Source: Bacteroidales bacterium
GTDB lineage: Bacteria; Bacteroidota; Bacteroidia; Bacteroidales; VadinHA17
Direction: 5' to 3'
DNA: 37,555 nucleotides
NCBI GenBank assembly: GCA_019429325.1
Contig: JAHYJA010000011.1
Coordinates: forward strand, 1 to 37,555
This document shows, piece after piece, positions 34,055 to 37,555 of this stretch. Position numbers and translations under genes: made by a program. Under the pieces are notes generated by a model. The model had not been told where the DNA came from. It made no database searches and saw only the letters and a program-made list of their open reading frames with translations. Each line of letters opens with the position of its first letter. The first letter of the stretch is position 1.

Positions 34055-35275
34055 ATGAATGAAAAAGCCAAGAGCGGAAAAGTGAGTTTTGCCAATACAG
34101 GCTTCATGCCTCAGGAAGAACAGCTGGAGACTGCAGTCAGACACAGGAAAATCTCGATAGGTGTACCATCCGATATAAAGAATGATGAGAAAAGAGTTGC
34201 CCTGACACCCGAGTCGGTAAACCTTCTTGTGGAGAATGATCACGAGGTGATCGTGCAGAAGAGCGCGGGTGCGGGAGCCAATTATTCCGACAAGGACTAC
34301 AGCGAGCATGGTGCCATCATCACCGATTCTCAGGCGAGAGTCTTCAGTGCCGATGCAGTGATCAAGGTCGCTCCCTTTACCGTACAGGAGAGCGATTACC
34401 TGAGGGGCAACCAGGTTATTTTATCATACCTCAATGTGCTTAGGCTGAGCGAAGAAACACTTATGCGGCTCATCCGGAAAAAGGTAACGGCACTGGCTTT
34501 CGAAAAGATACGCGACATTAACGGTGACATGCCTGTTGTTGAATCGATGAGTGAGATAAGCGGTGTGACCGCTATCCTGATTGCCAGCGATTATCTGAGC
34601 AATCATCACGGGGGTAAGGGTGTAATGCTTGGAGGTATTACCGGCGTTACGCCGACGGAAGTGGTGATAATAGGAGCCAACACCGCCGGTGAATCTGCCG
34701 CACGGGCAGCTTTAGGGCTTGGAGCCGTGGTGAAGGTGTTCGACAACTCACTCCACAGGCTGAGGAAGTTCCAGAACCTGGTCGGACAGCGCCTGCAGAC
34801 CTCCGTCTTCCATCCCCAGGTGCTTAAGAAGGCTCTCCGTTCGGCTGACGTGCTTATAGGCGCCATTGAGCTTGAAGATCTCCGGCCCTGGTACTTCATT
34901 ACCGAGGAGATGGTAAAGACCATGAAAAAGGGATCTGTGGTGATAGACCTGAGCATCGACCGCGGGGGATGCATCGAAACGACCGAATGCCGGGCCCTCA
35001 ACGACCCTGCCTATGAGAAGCACGGAGTGATGCATTATTCTGCCTGGAACCTGCCCTCGCGCGTGGCCCGGACAGCCTCGATAGCTCTCAGTAATATTTT
35101 CTCGCCGCTGCTTCAGAGCATGGCCGAAGCAGGGGGCATGACACAGCTTCTTAAGATGGACCGCAACCTGCGCGACGGGGTATACCTTCTGAACGGGATG
35201 CTGACCAATGAGACGCTGGGACAGAAATTCGGTATAATATCGAAGGATCTCGATCTGCTTATCTCTGCCTTTTAG
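34055..35275 (+). CDS. ald: alanine dehydrogenase
   Basis: 406 residues, AlaDH/PNT family. After a 30-residue N-terminal extension (FANTGFMPQEEQLETA), the catalytic half shows IGVPSDIKNDEKRVALTPESV with the conserved substrate-binding Arg and Lys region, and VSEMSEISG-like ESMSEISGVTA. The NAD-binding half has VVIIGANTAGESAARAALGLGA with VKVFDN, and VVIDLSIDRGGCIETTE. AlaDH interconverts L-alanine and pyruvate plus ammonia with NAD. The canonical ProGMG-like H96 region is less similar than in Bacillus Ald, matching the Bacteroidota subgroup, so the exact substrate is slightly uncertain. It ends three bases from the convergent LD-carboxypeptidase stop codon. Confidence 0.85.
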   Translation: MNEKAKSGKVSFANTGFMPQEEQLETAVRHRKISIGVPSDIKNDEKRVALTPESVNLLVENDHEVIVQKSAGAGANYSDKDYSEHGAIITDSQARVFSADAVIKVAPFTVQESDYLRGNQVILSYLNVLRLSEETLMRLIRKKVTALAFEKIRDINGDMPVVESMSEISGVTAILIASDYLSNHHGGKGVMLGGITGVTPTEVVIIGANTAGESAARAALGLGAVVKVFDNSLHRLRKFQNLVGQRLQTSVFHPQVLKKALRSADVLIGAIELEDLRPWYFITEEMVKTMKKGSVVIDLSIDRGGCIETTECRALNDPAYEKHGVMHYSAWNLPSRVARTASIALSNIFSPLLQSMAEAGGMTQLLKMDRNLRDGVYLLNGMLTNETLGQKFGIISKDLDLLISAF

Positions 35276-35278
35276 GCT

Positions 35279-36193
35279 TCAGGCAAAATTGAGCGAGAAA
35301 CTGCCGTTCACGGCCTCGACAGTGGCTTCCCTGCCTATGTAGAGTGCCCGGTTGTCAGATATGTGTCCCGCAGGGTAATTGAAAAAAACCGGAAAATCAT
35401 AGTCGCGCACACTATCTGCAATAGTCTCCTCCGCACTCTTCCCCCAGGGTATTGAAGTGTTCTTCATCCTGGTCAGTCCGCCCACGATAAGAGCAGAGAC
35501 TCCTTCAAGCCTGCCCGCGAGCTTCAGGGTCATCATCATGCGGTCGAGATGGTAGTAATACTCCCTTACCTCTTCAATAAACAGTATCTTTCCACGGGTC
35601 TGAGGCTCCGCAGGAGTTCCGCACATCCCGCATAAAAGCGACAGGTTGCCTCCTGTTAACTGACCCCTGGCACCGGCCGGCCTGAGTGAAGATCCCTTCC
35701 ACTCAACAGGCTTGTAGCCTCCGAAAAGCAGACTGTGCAAGGTGTCAAATGTCTCTTTCTTCTTTCTCCTGTTCCTGTAATTAAGGGGCATCTCCCCATG
35801 AATGGAGACCAGCCCGCAAACCTCGCTGAGCCAGAGATGCAGCACAGTTATATCGCTGAAACCCACATACCATTTCGGATTCTCCTTCAATGACGAGAAG
35901 TCTGCCTTCGCTATGATCCTGCTGATGCCATACCCGCCGCGTGAACAGAATACTGCTTTGATCTCCCTGTCGTCAGTAACCTCCTGGAGATCAGACAGAC
36001 GCTCTTCGTCGGTCCCGGCGAAAAGCCCTGAACGTCTGAGAACGTTCCGTCCCAACACAACACGCAGACCCCACCCTTCAAGGAATTCAGCTGCTTCACT
36101 TACCTTCTCGCCCGAAATGGCAAACGAGGGAGAGATTATTGCAACCTTATCTCCCGGGGTGAGAAACCGCGGCACCGTTTTTTCTGAAGACAT
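35279..36193 (-). CDS. LD-carboxypeptidase (S66 family)
   Basis: 304 residues, muramoyltetrapeptide carboxypeptidase family. LTPGDKVAIISPSFAISGEKV opens the N-terminal domain; AVFCSRGGYGISRII and the nucleophile Ser in WYVGFSDITVLH follow. The C-terminal domain supplies the Glu in GKILFIEEVREYYYHLDRM and the His in FNYPAGHISDNRA, completing the Ser-Glu-His set. These enzymes remove the terminal D-alanine from murein tetrapeptides in cell-wall recycling. No signal peptide, so a cytoplasmic recycling role is likely. It is divergent from metG and has a three-base gap to the convergent ald. Confidence 0.88.
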   Translation of the reverse strand: MSSEKTVPRFLTPGDKVAIISPSFAISGEKVSEAAEFLEGWGLRVVLGRNVLRRSGLFAGTDEERLSDLQEVTDDREIKAVFCSRGGYGISRIIAKADFSSLKENPKWYVGFSDITVLHLWLSEVCGLVSIHGEMPLNYRNRRKKKETFDTLHSLLFGGYKPVEWKGSSLRPAGARGQLTGGNLSLLCGMCGTPAEPQTRGKILFIEEVREYYYHLDRMMMTLKLAGRLEGVSALIVGGLTRMKNTSIPWGKSAEETIADSVRDYDFPVFFNYPAGHISDNRALYIGREATVEAVNGSFSLNFA

Positions 36194-36278
36194 CTCTTGA
36201 ATAATATTACGTAAAAATAATCCCTTTTGTCCCGATAAACAAGAGAAACAGGGGTCCTGCCCTGAAAACTAAATTTAT

Positions 36279-36286
36279 TATCTTTG
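36279..36286 (+). promoter_or_regulatory. TAnnTTTG -7 box for metG
   Basis: TATCTTTG is an exact match in the divergent spacer, 59 bases before the metG ATG. Confidence 0.45.
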
Positions 36287-36345
36287 TCCGGCTTCCGGAA
36301 AATCCGGCAGGCAGCAAACAGGATGAACCATTCATTGCCATAATC

Positions 36346-37555
36346 ATGAAGAACTTTAAGAGATACCTTGTTACGTCAGCACTCCCGTACGCCAACGGTC
36401 CGATCCATATCGGGCACCTTGCCGGAGTATATGTTCCGTCGGATATTTACACGAGGTATCTGAGGATGAAAGGGGCAGACGTAATATCAATATGCGGCTC
36501 GGATGAACACGGTGTGCCCATAACCCTGAAGGCACGCAACGAGGGCATTACGCCGCAGGAGGTGGTTGACAGGTATCACGCCATAAATAAAAAAGCATTT
36601 GAGGAGTTCGGGATCAGCTTCGACATCTATTCACGTACCTCTGGCAGGATCCACCATGAGACAGCATCTGATTTTTTCCTGACCCTCTACAATAAAGGCG
36701 AGTTTATTGAGAAATCATCCGAACAATATTATGATGAGGAAGCCGGCTGTTTTCTTGCTGACAGGTATATCACCGGCACTTGTCCCCACTGCGAAAATGA
36801 GAATGCCTACGGAGACCAGTGTGAAAAGTGCGGCACAAGCCTCTCGCCCGATGATCTCATTAACCCCCGCTCGGCCATCAGCGGCAGCAAGCCGGTCCTG
36901 CGCGAGACGCTTCACTGGTATCTGCCCCTCGACCGGCACGAGGAGTGGCTCAGGAAATGGATACTGGAGGAGCATAAGGAATGGAAACCAAATGTCTACG
37001 GACAGTGCAAATCGTGGCTCGACCAGGGACTTCAGCCCAGGGCGGTGAGCCGCGACCTCGACTGGGGTGTTCCCCTGCCGGTTGAGGGCGCTGAGGGCAA
37101 AGTGCTTTATGTGTGGTTCGACGCCCCCATAGGATATATATCGGCAACAAGGGAGCTTACTCCCGACTGGGAGAAATACTGGAAGGATGAGGAAACAAAA
37201 ATGGTGCATTTCATCGGGAAGGATAATATAGTCTTTCATTGTATAATATTCCCGGTGATGCTGAAGACCGAAGGCAGTTTTATCCTGCCCCAGAACGTTC
37301 CGGCCAATGAGTTCCTTAACCTCGAAAATGACAAGATATCTACTTCGCGCAACTGGGCAGTATGGCTGCATGAATACCTTCTCGATTTTCCGGGCAAACA
37401 GGATGTGCTGAGGTACACCCTGTGCGCCAATGCACCGGAGACCAAGGATAACGACTTCACCTGGAAGGATTTTCAGGCCCGCAATAACAGCGAGCTTGTT
37501 GCCATCCTCGGCAACTTCGTCAACCGCACACTTGTACTGACAGGCAATTATTACG
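36346..37555 (+). CDS. metG: methionine--tRNA ligase (3' end outside window)
   Basis: 403 codons are visible and the frame is open to the window end, which is why it is absent from the ORF track. The catalytic core begins [20 protein letters not shown] with the HIGH motif, then [16 protein letters not shown]. The zinc knuckle is [18 protein letters not shown], giving four cysteines (MetG1 type). [14 protein letters not shown] and [16 protein letters not shown] follow. The KMSKS equivalent reads [13 protein letters not shown], a variant of the motif that retains the second lysine-serine character only partly. The anticodon-binding domain begins at the edge. It charges initiator and elongator tRNA-Met. 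Divergent from the LD-carboxypeptidase. Confidence 0.95.
   Translation, partial: MKNFKRYLVTSALPYANGPIHIGHLAGVYVPSDIYTRYLRMKGADVISICGSDEHGVPITLKARNEGITPQEVVDRYHAINKKAFEEFGISFDIYSRTSGRIHHETASDFFLTLYNKGEFIEKSSEQYYDEEAGCFLADRYITGTCPHCENENAYGDQCEKCGTSLSPDDLINPRSAISGSKPVLRETLHWYLPLDRHEEWLRKWILEEHKEWKPNVYGQCKSWLDQGLQPRAVSRDLDWGVPLPVEGAEGKVLYVWFDAPIGYISATRELTPDWEKYWKDEETKMVHFIGKDNIVFHCIIFPVMLKTEGSFILPQNVPANEFLNLENDKISTSRNWAVWLHEYLLDFPGKQDVLRYTLCANAPETKDNDFTWKDFQARNNSELVAILGNFVNRTLVLTGNYY

Overview
The window looks like chromosomal DNA from a member of the Bacteroidota, probably an anaerobic Bacteroidales-type lineage known mainly from metagenomes. Four lines of evidence support this: gliding/type IX secretion genes (gldH, a sprE/porW-type lipoprotein gene, porX); a TonB-dependent receptor with a carboxypeptidase-regulatory-like N-terminus; the Bacteroidota promoter word TAnnTTTG in front of eleven genes; and a class II (B12-dependent) ribonucleotide reductase. 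No rRNA, tRNA, CRISPR array, IS element or prophage was seen. Almost all of the content is core-type genome. The accessory-looking parts are the damaged left edge, a four-helix-bundle (S23/IVP-type) gene inside the threonine-degradation operon, and several intergenic repeats.

Layout. 1-1.85 kb: the end of a DUF294-type protein on the plus strand, facing a porin, a sodium:solute symporter and a DUF4212-like subunit on the minus strand. The first three are missing internal pieces. 1.9-5 kb: a TerB-like protein with an intrinsic terminator, an unassigned 470-base stretch, an exported O-methyltransferase and an APC amino-acid permease. 5-8 kb (minus): gltX-tatD-tcdA, a tightly packed tRNA-related operon. 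8.1-10.9 kb (plus): tdh and kbl, split by a four-helix-bundle gene with complementary flanks. 10.9-18.6 kb (minus): nrdJ, a large TonB-dependent receptor and waaA (Kdo transferase). 18.7-22 kb (plus): a NarL-type histidine kinase/response regulator pair, a YraN nuclease-fold protein and an exported C1B peptidase. 22-24.8 kb (minus): pgk, then a lipoprotein and a LuxE-like acyl-protein synthetase as a two-gene operon.

24.9-35.3 kb (plus) holds holB-ricT-gldH-trmB-ATL-nfu-sprE-porX-tsaE-ald. This block mixes replication, tRNA modification and Fe-S genes with gldH, sprE/porW and porX, which act in gliding and type IX secretion. It is followed by an LD-carboxypeptidase (minus) and the 5' part of metG, which runs off the window.

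The most interesting feature is the four-helix-bundle gene between tdh and kbl. It is flanked by short repeats that are complementary to each other, and the single DNA mismatch in the core 15-mer becomes a G.U pair in RNA. The arrangement resembles a 23S rRNA intervening sequence moved into a metabolic operon. The second is the left edge, where three consecutive genes have lost internal segments while the surviving pieces still look well conserved.
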